Assembly (NCBI RefSeq): GCF_002929495.1
Contig: NZ_PJJJ01000020.1
Location: 1-62,199 of the forward strand
Reading direction: 5' to 3'
DNA from: Cryobacterium sp. Y82
Lineage (GTDB): Bacteria > Actinomycetota > Actinomycetes > Actinomycetales > Microbacteriaceae
Length of the DNA: 62,199 bases
Shown: positions 32,904-41,692 of the stretch, one piece after another
How positions within the stretch are numbered: the stretch's first letter is position 1
Layout: each line of letters starts with the position of its first letter
Notes under the pieces: generated by a model
The model's database searches: none
The model's input: only the letters and a program-made list of their open reading frames with translations
Told to the model about the DNA's origin: nothing
Program-made: the position numbers and the translations under genes

Positions 32904-33818
32904 TCAGCGGTCGAGTTGGGGATGGTAGCGCGCGAGCAGGAAAACGCCCCAAATGGCGATCGCCCCGGCCACAACGAACGCGATCGCCGCTGCCGGCGGT
33001 GCCTGGCTGGCTTCGCCCAGCACGACGATTCCAATGCCTACAGCGACGAGCGGGTCAACCACGGTGAGCCCGGCAATCACGAGATCCGGTGGTCCCGAGG
33101 CGTAGGCGTTCTGCACGAAGTACGCCCCCAGCACAGCGGCGAGCAGTAGACCGAGCACACACGTTAGAGTGAGCCACTCGAAGTTTGCGTTCTGGGTGCG
33201 ATTGATGACGACCTTGGCCAACGTCGCGACGAATCCGTAGAGCACGCCGGCACCAAGAATGTAGAAAATTGCCTGCGACCGGCGGCGCAGAAACCCGAAG
33301 GCAAGCGCAAAGGCCAGCAGCACGACCGCGAGAACGATGAGAATTGTCACCAGGTTTTGATCGGTGACCGGCTTGTCGACAGCGGTGAACGCGGCCACGG
33401 TCACGAACAGGCCTACCCCGCCCACGCACATGGAGATGGCGATAACGCTCGCACGATTGAGCTTGACCTTACTGACTCGGGCGTTCAAAACAGCGGTGAT
33501 GACAAGGGCGACGGCCCCGAGCGGCTGCACGACAATGATGGGCGCGAAGGCAAGGCTGGTCAGTTGGAACACAACGGCCAAGCCGAGCATAAGCGAGCCA
33601 AATACCCAGGACGGTCGGGCCAGCAGCCGGGTCAGCTGGCGCACACTGAGCCCGCCGGTGACCGCTCCGGTGAGCGCCTCGACCTTATTCACGCCGCGAT
33701 GCTGAAATTGAGCACCGAGGGAGAGAAAGACGGCGCCGACCAAGGCCAGCGGAATCCCGATGGCCTGCCGCGGATCAATGGCAATTTCAGTTGCCAGATC
33801 GGTTAGGTCAGAGGTCAC
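32904..33818 (-). CDS. DMT-superfamily (EamA-like) transporter
   Basis: This is a 304-residue membrane protein with about nine to ten hydrophobic segments in two halves (for example GIPLALVGAVFLSLGAQFQH at the start and AAAIAFVVAGAIAIWGVFLL at the end). The segment FAPIIVVQPLGAVALVITAV is typical of DMT proteins, including NIPA-like members. Substrate unknown; Mg2+ or small metabolites are possible. It is divergent from the peptide deformylase gene, with 40 bases between the starts. Confidence 0.82.
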   Translation of the reverse strand: MTSDLTDLATEIAIDPRQAIGIPLALVGAVFLSLGAQFQHRGVNKVEALTGAVTGGLSVRQLTRLLARPSWVFGSLMLGLAVVFQLTSLAFAPIIVVQPLGAVALVITAVLNARVSKVKLNRASVIAISMCVGGVGLFVTVAAFTAVDKPVTDQNLVTILIVLAVVLLAFALAFGFLRRRSQAIFYILGAGVLYGFVATLAKVVINRTQNANFEWLTLTCVLGLLLAAVLGAYFVQNAYASGPPDLVIAGLTVVDPLVAVGIGIVVLGEASQAPPAAAIAFVVAGAIAIWGVFLLARYHPQLDR

Positions 33819-33858
33819 TCGACGACCCTATCGACAAGCTTGACGATATTCTGGAGAA

Positions 33859-34431
33859 ATGGCCGTACGCGCGATAGTAATTTCAGGTGACCCCGTTCTC
33901 CACTCCCCCGCCGCTCCCGTCGTCGATTTCGACGATGATTTGCGCGAGTTGGTGCGAGACATGTTCGAGACGATGGATGCTGCGCCGGGAGTCGGGCTCG
34001 CCGCCACGCAGGTGGGAGTCGGGCTGCGCATCTTCACCTACAGCTACCAGGACGACGATGACGTGTCATGGCGGGGCGTCGCGATCAACCCGGAACTTTG
34101 GATCACACCGGTGTCGGCCGAGCCCGTGGACGACGAAGATGTCGACGAAGACGAAGGATGCCTGTCATTTCCGGGTGAGCGGTTTCCGCTAAAGCGAGCA
34201 GAGTCGGCCATTTTGCGCGCCGTCGACGCCGAACAACATCCATTTGAGATTCGAGCGGACGGCTGGCTCGCCCGTATCTTTCAGCACGAGTTCGACCACC
34301 TCGACGGCACCCTGTATGTTGATCGCCTCGAGCACGTCTACGCGAAGGTAGCCGCCAAAGTCGAACGTAAGAAAAGTTGGGGCGTGCCCGGCCTGAGCTG
34401 GACCCCCGGCGTCGACAACCTCGAGGGTTGA
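33859..34431 (+). CDS. def: Peptide deformylase
   Basis: This is a 190-residue metalloenzyme that removes the N-formyl group from new proteins. All three family motifs are present: GVGLAATQVGVG (motif 1), EGCLSFPG (motif 2, with the metal-binding Cys) and QHEFDHLDG (motif 3, with two His ligands and the catalytic Glu). A GGAGA precedes the ATG by about four bases. An unusual acidic insertion (VDDEDVDEDEG) lies just before motif 2. It stands alone between divergent and convergent neighbours. Confidence 0.95.
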   Translation: MAVRAIVISGDPVLHSPAAPVVDFDDDLRELVRDMFETMDAAPGVGLAATQVGVGLRIFTYSYQDDDDVSWRGVAINPELWITPVSAEPVDDEDVDEDEGCLSFPGERFPLKRAESAILRAVDAEQHPFEIRADGWLARIFQHEFDHLDGTLYVDRLEHVYAKVAAKVERKKSWGVPGLSWTPGVDNLEG

Positions 34432-34446
34432 CAGCCCAGCGCGAGT

Positions 34447-34752
34447 CTAGGTAAGCGCGCGCAGGCCAGCGGCAACCAGCGCCGCGACCAGCACCACGAC
34501 AATGAACGGTGTTTTGATCGCAAATAGCCCGGCTGCCACGATAACGGCCGGGATGCGCGCGTCAACGGTGAGTGCCTGCCCGCTGCCCAGTGTTTGCACG
34601 GCAATGAGCGCCGCCAGCAAAGCCACCGTCAAAAGGTCGGCGATGCGGGAGGGCGTCGGTCTCTGCAGCAGGGCTGGCGGCACCAGGTAGCCGGCCAGCT
34701 TAAGCGCGAGTACGGCGATCGACGCCAAAATGATGATCTGCCAGACGGTCAT
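34447..34752 (-). CDS. azlD: AzlD-type branched-chain amino acid exporter subunit
   Basis: This is a 101-residue membrane protein with four hydrophobic segments (for example IIILASIAVLALKLAGYLVP and IPAVIVAAGLFAIKTPFIVV). Size and pattern match AzlD, the small partner of the AzlC permease. It overlaps azlC by four bases. Together they export branched-chain amino acids or analogues such as azaleucine. Confidence 0.88.
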   Translation of the reverse strand: MTVWQIIILASIAVLALKLAGYLVPPALLQRPTPSRIADLLTVALLAALIAVQTLGSGQALTVDARIPAVIVAAGLFAIKTPFIVVVLVAALVAAGLRALT

Positions 34753-35513
34753 GGGCCCAGCCCCGATCGAGCGGATGCCGCACTCGTATCGGTCGAACCG
34801 CCCAGCCAGTTGAACAGGCCGACTACCACCGCGACGAGGGCTGCAACCAGCACGGGCAGTCCCGGCATGAGTATGGGGGTCAGCGTCGCGGCGACGACCG
34901 CAGCCGCGACGGCCACCGCGACTGCCTGCATCCGCTTGAGGCGAGGCCAGAGTAGACCTACAAAGGCCGCTGCCGCGGCAGCATCGAGCCCATACGCCCG
35001 AGTGTCGCCGAGGGCATCACCGATTACCGCTCCGACTAACGTGGTGATGTTCCAGCCAATGAAGACGGCCAGGCCGGTAACCCAGAATCCGACGCGTCGG
35101 CTGCGTGGGGTCGGTTGGGCGAGGGCGACCGCGGTGGATTCGTCAATGGTGATCCAGCTCGCAGCCAGGCGCTTCCAGGCGCCTTGGCCGATAATCGGTG
35201 CGGTGCGCATGCCGTAGATGCCGTTGCGCACGCCGAGCAGCGCCGCGCTGGCGATGGCCGCCGGGCCGGCAGCTACGCCGCCAGCGGCGAGCACACCGAC
35301 GAGGGCGAATTGGGAGCCTCCGGAGAACATGACGATGCTGATGAAGCTGGTTTGCCAGATATCTAAACCCGCTGCGACCGACAGCGCCCCGAATGACACA
35401 CCGTAGGCGGCGGTGGCGAGCCCAACGGCAGCACCTTCACGAATGGCCAGGCGTTGCTGAACCGCCTCGTCGTCGGGATGGGTCGCTGGCACTGCGAGCG
35501 ATGCCGAAGTCAC
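34749..35513 (-). CDS. azlC: AzlC-family branched-chain amino acid permease
   Basis: This 254-residue inner-membrane protein has the AzlC hallmark segments: REGAAVGLATAAYGVSFGAL, FISIVMFSGGSQFALVGVLA and LLGVRNGIYGMRTAPII. It is the large subunit of a two-component exporter with AzlD, which follows with a four-base overlap. The upstream gene, a kinase-like protein, also overlaps by four bases, an unusual operon partner. Confidence 0.9.
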   Translation of the reverse strand: MTSASLAVPATHPDDEAVQQRLAIREGAAVGLATAAYGVSFGALSVAAGLDIWQTSFISIVMFSGGSQFALVGVLAAGGVAAGPAAIASAALLGVRNGIYGMRTAPIIGQGAWKRLAASWITIDESTAVALAQPTPRSRRVGFWVTGLAVFIGWNITTLVGAVIGDALGDTRAYGLDAAAAAAFVGLLWPRLKRMQAVAVAVAAAVVAATLTPILMPGLPVLVAALVAVVVGLFNWLGGSTDTSAASARSGLGP

Positions 35514-36385
35514 CGACTGAGGTCTACGCCGTGCACGCCGTTGTGAAAGCGCAGGGACGGGAACACGGCCGACACCGAGAAGCCCAGCCCGGGCACCGTT
35601 CCGGCGTTGAAGATACCGCCGAAGAGCTGCGCGCGCTCCCGCATCTGCGTGATGCCGGGGCCGGCGATGCTCTCGCTGAGGGCCTTGAGGTCGTCCTCGA
35701 TCGTGTACGGGGTGCGTGCGGCTTGTTCGCCGGCTTCCTTGCCGTCCCGACGGGCTGCCGCGCGGATACCGTCATCGTCGACGAGCAGCTGCAGGCCGTC
35801 CCTGGTCCAGGTGAACGATACGCGCGCTTCGGTACCGACGCCGCCGTGCTTGAGCGCGTTTGACAGGGCGCTCTGCAGAATTCGGAAGATGGCCAGCTCG
35901 GCACCCGCCTTGAGCGCGAATCGTTCGCCCAATTCGATGAAGCTGACCACGAGCCCGGCGTCGCGCATGACGCGAAACAGGTCGCGCGTTGACTGCGGGC
36001 CTGGCTGCAAGGCTCCAACGGTTTCGCCTTCGCGCACGATCGTCAGCACGCGGCGCATGTCAGCGAGGGCCACCCGGCCATCGTCAACGAGCGCTGTGGC
36101 GGCACGCACGGCCGTCGAGGGATCGCTCTCGGCCGTGTAGCGGGCGCCCTCGGCCCGCGTGACGAGGCGGGCGATGGTGAGCACTGCGCCATCCTGCAAT
36201 TCCCGAATGATGGCCAGGCGTCCCTGTTGCTCGGCGAGGGAGAGTTCCAGTTCGATACGCACACGTTCAGCGGCATTGCGATCGAAGATGACCCGACGTG
36301 AGCGCAGCAATGAGATGGTCCACAACACGAGCAGCGCTCCGGAGAGTACGCCGAGTGCCGGTACCAGAAGTTGCGAGAAATCCAT
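35510..36385 (-). CDS. Histidine kinase-like ATPase lacking the phosphoacceptor His
   Basis: This is a 291-residue protein with an N-terminal membrane segment (VPALGVLSGALLVLWTISLL), a coiled coil and a NarL/DesK-type kinase core. In HisKA_3 proteins the phosphoacceptor motif is R-E-L-H-D; here it reads IIRELQDGAVLTI (Gln at about position 64). The ATP-binding domain looks intact (SALSNALKHGG N-box, LLVDDDG, GPGITQMRERAQLFGG). No response regulator gene is adjacent. It is the first gene of an operon with azlC and azlD, overlapping by four bases. It may act as a non-phosphorylating sensor or allosteric ATP-binding protein. Confidence 0.8.
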   Translation of the reverse strand: MDFSQLLVPALGVLSGALLVLWTISLLRSRRVIFDRNAAERVRIELELSLAEQQGRLAIIRELQDGAVLTIARLVTRAEGARYTAESDPSTAVRAATALVDDGRVALADMRRVLTIVREGETVGALQPGPQSTRDLFRVMRDAGLVVSFIELGERFALKAGAELAIFRILQSALSNALKHGGVGTEARVSFTWTRDGLQLLVDDDGIRAAARRDGKEAGEQAARTPYTIEDDLKALSESIAGPGITQMRERAQLFGGIFNAGTVPGLGFSVSAVFPSLRFHNGVHGVDLSR

Positions 36386-36469
36386 TGCTGACCGCCGTTT
36401 CTTGTGTCGAAACCATGGCGCACTTTATGAACCAGGAGAGAATCTTCTGTCGAATCAAAACGTGCCGAC

Positions 36470-36508
36470 AAAAAAGGCCACCCGGGGTGGAGCCCTGAGT
36501 GGCCTTTC
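36470..36508 (-). terminator. Rho-independent terminator of tRNA-Asn
   Basis: On the minus strand the arms AAAGGCCACT and GGTGGCCTTTTTT surround a GC-rich loop, directly after the tRNA 3' end. The T-run is good. Confidence 0.8.
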
Positions 36509-36509
36509 G

Positions 36510-36582
36510 CTCCCCGACTTGGACTCGAACCAAGAACCTGCGCATTAACAGTGCGCTGCTCTGCCAATTGAGCTATCGAGGA
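36510..36582 (-). tRNA. tRNA-Asn (GTT)
   Basis: This is a 73-base cloverleaf. It has acceptor TCCTCGA paired with TCGGGGA, anticodon loop CTGTTAA (anticodon GTT), and T-arm CTTGGTTCGAGTCCAAG. CCA is not encoded. A terminator follows immediately. Confidence 0.95.
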
Positions 36583-36601
36583 ATACTGGAACAGCGTTGT
36601 T

Positions 36602-36629
36602 ACTTTACCAAGGTTTCTTGCTGTGCCAA
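36602..36629 (-). promoter_or_regulatory. Promoter of tRNA-Asn
   Basis: On the minus strand TTGGCA (36624-36629) and TAAAGT (36602-36607) are separated by 16 bases and lie 20 bases before the tRNA. The sequence up to 36813 holds two copies of GACCGGTCGCGAC and no gene. Confidence 0.5.
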
Positions 36630-36813
36630 AACCACGACGACTGCCGATCGACTCTGACTGTGCATTTTGCGCCATCGAAAAGCCTGTGAAAGCCTCAAAA
36701 CGTGGGCCATCGGCAACAATTGAGCAGTCTGGTGCGCCAAAAGCCGGTCGGGCGTGTCGGACCGGTCGCGACCGATCACGCTTCACAGCGGATGCGACCG
36801 GTCGCGACACGGA

Positions 36814-37716
36814 TCACTTCACGGCCCCGGGCCCCGTTTCATCGCTGATATTGCCAATCTTCACGCTGGCCACATCATCGACCACGGCAGTGTCTGCGGG
36901 AGGCTGCAAAGCTGCGGCAAGTCCACGGACGTACGGGTGCCAGGGATCTCGAAAGACGTCGTCGATGGTGCCAAGACCCACCAGTACGCCCTGGTGCATG
37001 ACCCCGATACGACTGGTGACGCGCTGCAGCACGGCCAGGTCATGGCTGATCACCAGGGCGGAGAAGGACCGTTCCTGCTGCAACTCGCTGATCAGGTCGA
37101 TCACAGCATCACGCACCAGTACATCAACGCCCGCTGTGGGCTCGTCAGCGATCAACAGCGCCGGGCCGAAAACGAGCGCCCGGGCCAGCGCCACTCGCTG
37201 CCGCTGACCGCTGGAGAGCTGATACGGATATTGGCCGAGAACGGCCAACGGCAGGCGCACCGCGTCGATCATGGTGGCCACCCGTGCACCAAGCGCGCGA
37301 CGGTTGTAGCGCCGATCCCGTTCGAGCACCGGCTCGGCCACGATTTCGGCTACCGTCATGGTCGACGGCAGGGTGTCTGCGGCGTCCTGAGCCAGCAGTC
37401 CGACCCCGAAAGTGAGCCGCCCCAGCTTGCGCTTGCTGATGCGGCGCAGACCGAACCCCAGCACGGTCGCTTCTCCCCCGGTGATTTGCGGTCGGATACC
37501 GGCGGCATCACTGACGAAGGCATCACCGGAAAGCACCCGGGCCAGCGTGCTCTTGCCCGAACCGCTCTCGCCGAGCAGCCCCACCACCTCGCCCGGCGCG
37601 ATGCGCAGGGTAAAGCCGTGCACCGCGACAAAGGCCGGGCTCGCCCCGTGCGGCGGGTATTCAATGGTCAGATCGCTCGTTTGGATCGGGAAAACGGATG
37701 CCGCGCCATGCCTCAT
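36814..37716 (-). CDS. Peptide-type ABC transporter ATPase, accessory
   Basis: This 300-residue ATPase of the oligopeptide/nickel family has Walker [17 protein letters not shown], signature QLSSGQRQRVALARAL, Walker B LLIADEPTAGVDVLV and switch His in VISHDLAVL. The signature LSSGQ differs from the usual LSGGQ by one residue. It lies five bases downstream of a gene that already fuses two ATPase domains, so this cluster encodes three nucleotide-binding domains for one permease pair. It may serve as an alternative ATPase or belong to another transporter. Confidence 0.85.
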   Translation of the reverse strand: MRHGAASVFPIQTSDLTIEYPPHGASPAFVAVHGFTLRIAPGEVVGLLGESGSGKSTLARVLSGDAFVSDAAGIRPQITGGEATVLGFGLRRISKRKLGRLTFGVGLLAQDAADTLPSTMTVAEIVAEPVLERDRRYNRRALGARVATMIDAVRLPLAVLGQYPYQLSSGQRQRVALARALVFGPALLIADEPTAGVDVLVRDAVIDLISELQQERSFSALVISHDLAVLQRVTSRIGVMHQGVLVGLGTIDDVFRDPWHPYVRGLAAALQPPADTAVVDDVASVKIGNISDETGPGAVK

Positions 37717-37721
37717 AAGGT

Positions 37722-39419
37722 CTATCCTGCCGCACGCAGAATGCGGAGTTCATCCCTCCGCAAAGCCTGCGCCGCCGGATCCGGAACCGGCAGCGAGGCG
37801 AGCAGCCGCTGGGTGTAAGCATCCTTCGGCGCACCGAGCACCTCGGCACCGGTACCCTCCTCGACCAGCTTGCCCTTGTACAGTACGGCAATGCGGTCAG
37901 CGAGAATATCAACGACGGCGAGATCGTGGCTGATGAACAGCGCCGCGAAACCGAACTCTTTCTGCAACTCGGCGAAGAGCTCGAGCACCTTGGCCTGCAC
38001 CGACACGTCGAGAGCGCTGGTCGGTTCGTCCGCGATGAGCAGGCTCGGCTCCAGCGCGAGTCCGCGGGCCAGGCTCGCGCGCTGACGCTGGCCACCGCTG
38101 AGCTCGTGCGGGAACCGATCACCGAACGCGCGCGGCAACTGCACCGCCTCGAGCAGCTCATTGACGCGTTTGCGGGCAGCCCGGGGATTGGCCGCTCGCC
38201 CGTGAACAACGAGCGGCTCGGCCACGCATTCAGCGATCGTGAGCAGCGGGTTGAAGCTCGACGCCGGGTCCTGAAAGACGAAACCGATGTCACTGCGCAC
38301 CTTCTTGAAGGCGCGTTCCTTGAATCCGTGCATCTCGTGACCGAGAACGGTGAGGGATCCCCCGGTCACCCGGGTCAATCCGGCCATGGCGCGGCCGATC
38401 GTGGTCTTGCCCGATCCACTCTCTCCGACCAGGCCGAGTACCTCGCCGTGACGGATGTTGAAACTCACGCCGTCGACGGCGGTGAAGCCGGGCTTGCCGA
38501 GCCGACCCGGATACTGAATTTTCAGGTTGTCGGCGACAACGGCCGGCATGGCCGCTGCCCAGTCGGCCTCGCGAGCCTCGAGCCGCGCGGTAGCCCGCGC
38601 CGTGCCCTGACCGACGTGCGGCACCGAGCCGAGCAGTCGTTTGGTGTAGTCGTGCTGCGGATTCGAGAACAGGGCCTGGGCGGGGGCCTCTTCAACAATC
38701 TTGCCCTCGTACATGACGACCACTCGATCGGCGAGGTCGGCGACCACACCCATGTTGTGGGTAATCAGCACAATCGCAGTGCCGAACTCGTCGCGGCAGC
38801 GCCGCAGCAGGTCGAGAATCTCGGCCTGAACCGTTACGTCGAGGGCTGTCGTCGGTTCATCGGCGACGATCAGCCCTGGGTCGAGCACTAGGGCCATGGC
38901 GATGACGACTCGCTGTTTCTGACCGCCGGAGAACTGGTGCGGGTAGTAGTCGACACGGCTTTCCGGGTCGGGGATGCCGACCCGGCCCAGAATTTCGATC
39001 GCCTTGGCGCGTGCCTGCTTCTTGGTGAATTCACCGTGGGCTCGAATGCCCTCGGCGATCTGCCAGCCGACGGTGAAGACGGGGTTCAGGGCCGTGGACG
39101 GCTCCTGGAACACCATGGAAACATCTGTTCCACGCAGCTGGCGCAGCCTCTGCTTACTGACGGCGAGAACGTCGTTGGAGTCGGCGCCGTCTTTGCTGCT
39201 CAGGATGACGGCGCCGTGGGCGATCGCGGTCTCCGGGAGCAGGCCCAGAATGGTCTTGGCGGTCACGGTCTTACCGCTGCCGCTCTCCCCCACGATGGCG
39301 AGCACCTCACCGGGAGCAACGCGCAGCGTGACCCCATCGACGGCTTTCACCGCGCCGCTATCGGTGGCAAAGGTCACATTAAGGTTGTCGATGCGTACGA
39401 CGTCGGGCAGGGAGCTCAT
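37722..39419 (-). CDS. Dipeptide/oligopeptide ABC transporter, fused double ATPase
   Basis: This is a 565-residue protein with two complete ATPase domains, equivalent to DppD and DppF joined. Domain 1 has GESGSGKTVTAKTILG, FSGGQKQRVVIAMAL and LIVADEPTTALDV. Domain 2 has GESGSGKTTIGRAMAGL, LSGGQRQRASLARGLA and [13 protein letters not shown]. Both domains carry the family's post-Walker features for peptide importers. It energises import through the two permeases encoded upstream; its start shares one base with the stop of the DppC-like gene. Confidence 0.93.
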   Translation of the reverse strand: MSSLPDVVRIDNLNVTFATDSGAVKAVDGVTLRVAPGEVLAIVGESGSGKTVTAKTILGLLPETAIAHGAVILSSKDGADSNDVLAVSKQRLRQLRGTDVSMVFQEPSTALNPVFTVGWQIAEGIRAHGEFTKKQARAKAIEILGRVGIPDPESRVDYYPHQFSGGQKQRVVIAMALVLDPGLIVADEPTTALDVTVQAEILDLLRRCRDEFGTAIVLITHNMGVVADLADRVVVMYEGKIVEEAPAQALFSNPQHDYTKRLLGSVPHVGQGTARATARLEAREADWAAAMPAVVADNLKIQYPGRLGKPGFTAVDGVSFNIRHGEVLGLVGESGSGKTTIGRAMAGLTRVTGGSLTVLGHEMHGFKERAFKKVRSDIGFVFQDPASSFNPLLTIAECVAEPLVVHGRAANPRAARKRVNELLEAVQLPRAFGDRFPHELSGGQRQRASLARGLALEPSLLIADEPTSALDVSVQAKVLELFAELQKEFGFAALFISHDLAVVDILADRIAVLYKGKLVEEGTGAEVLGAPKDAYTQRLLASLPVPDPAAQALRRDELRILRAAG

Positions 39420-40498
39420 TATTTGGCCTCGAATGGGTCGTCGTTCGGGTGTTGGTCGGGAGCCAAAGAGCTGGCCTCGAGCCCGTCGATGCCGCCGGGG
39501 CCGGCCGTCAGGGTTCCGCCAGGGACCACGCTCGTCGCGGCGACACCGGCGGTCTTACCCGGGGCGCGCCGGCTGCGCAGGCGCGGGTCGGCGAGGTCAT
39601 TGAGGCTTTCACCGACGAGGGTGATTCCGAGCACCACGAGCACGATGGCGAGGCCCGGGAACAGGCTGGTCCACCAGATTCCACTCGTGACGTCGGAGAG
39701 AGACTTATTAAGGTCGTAGCCCCACTCGGCTGCCGACGAGGGTTCGATGCCAAAGCCGATGAACCCAAGCCCGGCCAGGGTAAGCAGTGCCTCGGACGCG
39801 TTGAGCGTGAAGATGAGGGGCAGGGTGCGGGTCGCATTACGCAGCACGTGGCGGAACATGATGCGTCCATTGCTGGCACCGAGCACCCGAGCCGACTCCA
39901 CATAGGCCTCAGCCTTGATGCGCACGGTCTCGGCGCGAATGACCCGAAAGTACTGCGGAATGAAAACGACAGTGATCGAGATCGCGGCAGCGAAGATTCC
40001 GCCCCACAGGCCGGAGCGTCCGCCGGAGATGACGATACCCATGACGATCGCGAGGAGCAGCGCCGGAAAGGCGTAGACGGCATCGCAGATGACGACGAGC
40101 ACCCGGTCAAGCCAGCCGCCGAAGTAGCCGGAGACGAGTCCCAGTGCCACGCCAGCGAAAATCGACAGGACGACGGCGATGACCATCACGGTGATGGCGG
40201 TCTGCGAGCCCCAAATGACGCGGGAGAGCACGTCGTAGCCGCCGACGGTGGTGCCAAGCAGATGCTCCCCGCCGGGCGCCTGCTGGGCGCCGAAGGTGCC
40301 ACTGTCGCCGCGCAGCTGGCTGTAGCCGTAGGGCGCCAGGAGTGGAGCGAAGATTGCAGTCAGGATGAAGATGCCGGTGATGACGAGGCCGACCACGAGC
40401 ATTCCGCGTTGCAGGCCGATGCTCTGGCGGACTTGATGCACGACGGGCAGTCGGGTCCAGAGCGGAGCTTTATAGGCGTGGGTGGTTTCAACAGTCAT
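39419..40498 (-). CDS. Peptide ABC transporter permease (DppC-like)
   Basis: This is a 359-residue permease. The start at 40498 (MTVETTHAYKAPLW) is chosen over the longer frame, which overlaps the upstream permease. About six membrane segments are visible (the first, GMLVVGLVITGIFILTAIFA, belongs to the OppC N-terminal region). The EAA loop reads YVESARVLGASNGRIMFRHV. It has a Gly/Pro-rich C-terminal extension of about 50 residues (RAPGKTAGVAATSVVPGG) that is not usual for the family. It pairs with the DppB-like protein, whose gene ends three bases upstream. Confidence 0.92.
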   Translation of the reverse strand: MTVETTHAYKAPLWTRLPVVHQVRQSIGLQRGMLVVGLVITGIFILTAIFAPLLAPYGYSQLRGDSGTFGAQQAPGGEHLLGTTVGGYDVLSRVIWGSQTAITVMVIAVVLSIFAGVALGLVSGYFGGWLDRVLVVICDAVYAFPALLLAIVMGIVISGGRSGLWGGIFAAAISITVVFIPQYFRVIRAETVRIKAEAYVESARVLGASNGRIMFRHVLRNATRTLPLIFTLNASEALLTLAGLGFIGFGIEPSSAAEWGYDLNKSLSDVTSGIWWTSLFPGLAIVLVVLGITLVGESLNDLADPRLRSRRAPGKTAGVAATSVVPGGTLTAGPGGIDGLEASSLAPDQHPNDDPFEAK

Positions 40499-40500
40499 GG

Positions 40501-41592
40501 CTAGTACCGCACTCTCGGGTCGATGAGCGCGGCGATGATGTCCACAATGAAGTTGGAGAGGGCCACGATGACGGCGAGCAGCGCGACAATGCCCTGCACC
40601 GCCACGAAGTCGCGGGCCTTGATGAATTCGATGAGCATAAAGCCGAGGCCCTTCCACTCGAAGGTGGTCTCGGTGAGCACGGCACCGCCGAGTAGCAGTG
40701 CCACCTGCAATCCGATGACGGTGATGATGGGGATGAGCGCTGGTCGGTAGGCGTGCTTGCTGACCAGGCGGAACTCGTTGACACCGCGCGAGCGGGCAGC
40801 GGTGACGTACTCGGTTCCCAGCGTGCCGATGACGTTCGTGCGCACGAGGCGCAGAAACACGCCGGCCGTGAGAAGTCCGAGTGCCAACGCGGGAAGTACT
40901 GCGTGCAGTAGGACATCCCCGAACACCGCAGGATTACCGGTCTTCAACGCATCGATGAAGTAGATGCCGGTCTTATCCGGCAGAAACTGCATCTCCAATT
41001 CCGAACCGACCGTCGCGCGGCCAGCCACCGGCAGAACCTTGAGCCAGACCGCGAAAACGAGCTTGAGCAGTAACCCGGCGAAGAACACCGGCGTGGCGTA
41101 GCAGAGGATTGCGAAGACGCGCAGGAAGGCATCCGGTGCCTTGTCCCGCCAGTACGCTGCGACCATGCCGAGCGGAATACCGACGATGAAGGCCACGATG
41201 AGGGCGTAGAAGACGAGTTCAGCCGTCGCCAAGCCGTAGGTGAGCAGCACTTCGGACACGGGACGATTGGTGCTGATGGTCGTGCCAAAGTTGCCGGTGA
41301 AGACTTGCCCAAGGTACTCGAAGTACTGAACAAAGATCGGCCGATCATAGCCGGCCTCATGGATAAGAACGGCCAGCTGATCCGGGCCCAGCTTGCCGCC
41401 GAGGGCAGCGGTGATCGGGTCACCCGTCGTGCGCATGAGCCAGAACACCATCGACACCAGAATGAAAATAGTGGGGAAGATGAGCAGGAATCGTATAAGG
41501 AGGTAACGGCCTATGCCACCGCCCGGGCTGGCTTTCTTCTTGGGACTACGCCCGGCCGCCGGTGCGGGCGGCTTCATCGCCACAGTGGTCAT
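40501..41592 (-). CDS. Peptide ABC transporter permease (DppB-like)
   Basis: This is a 363-residue permease starting at 41592, where GAGGT stands about four bases before the ATG. The N-terminal membrane segment (YLLIRFLLIFPTIFILVSMV) and the EAA-type loop (TAARSRGVNEFRLVSKHAYR) are typical of OppB/DppB. It has about six membrane segments. It forms the channel with the DppC-like subunit. The gene follows the binding-protein gene after a 100-base gap with a stem-loop. Confidence 0.92.
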   Translation of the reverse strand: MTTVAMKPPAPAAGRSPKKKASPGGGIGRYLLIRFLLIFPTIFILVSMVFWLMRTTGDPITAALGGKLGPDQLAVLIHEAGYDRPIFVQYFEYLGQVFTGNFGTTISTNRPVSEVLLTYGLATAELVFYALIVAFIVGIPLGMVAAYWRDKAPDAFLRVFAILCYATPVFFAGLLLKLVFAVWLKVLPVAGRATVGSELEMQFLPDKTGIYFIDALKTGNPAVFGDVLLHAVLPALALGLLTAGVFLRLVRTNVIGTLGTEYVTAARSRGVNEFRLVSKHAYRPALIPIITVIGLQVALLLGGAVLTETTFEWKGLGFMLIEFIKARDFVAVQGIVALLAVIVALSNFIVDIIAALIDPRVRY

Positions 41593-41619
41593 TACTACCT
41601 CACAATTGCACAAAGAATC

Positions 41620-41680
41620 GGGGGCATTCAGCGATCGTGTCGCTGAACACCCCCGGTGATCAAACTAGAAAAAATTCTAG
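41620..41680 (-). promoter_or_regulatory. Intercistronic stem-loops between binding protein and permease genes
   Basis: Arms GGGGGCATTCAGCGA and TCGCTGAACACCCCC (two mismatches, 41620-41654) form a hairpin. A short CTAGAA-AAAA-TTCTAG hairpin (41665-41680) lies next to it. Such structures between the binding-protein and permease genes commonly limit read-through or protect the upstream mRNA, giving more binding protein than permease. Confidence 0.55.
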
Positions 41681-41692
41681 TCGCTGTCCGGT

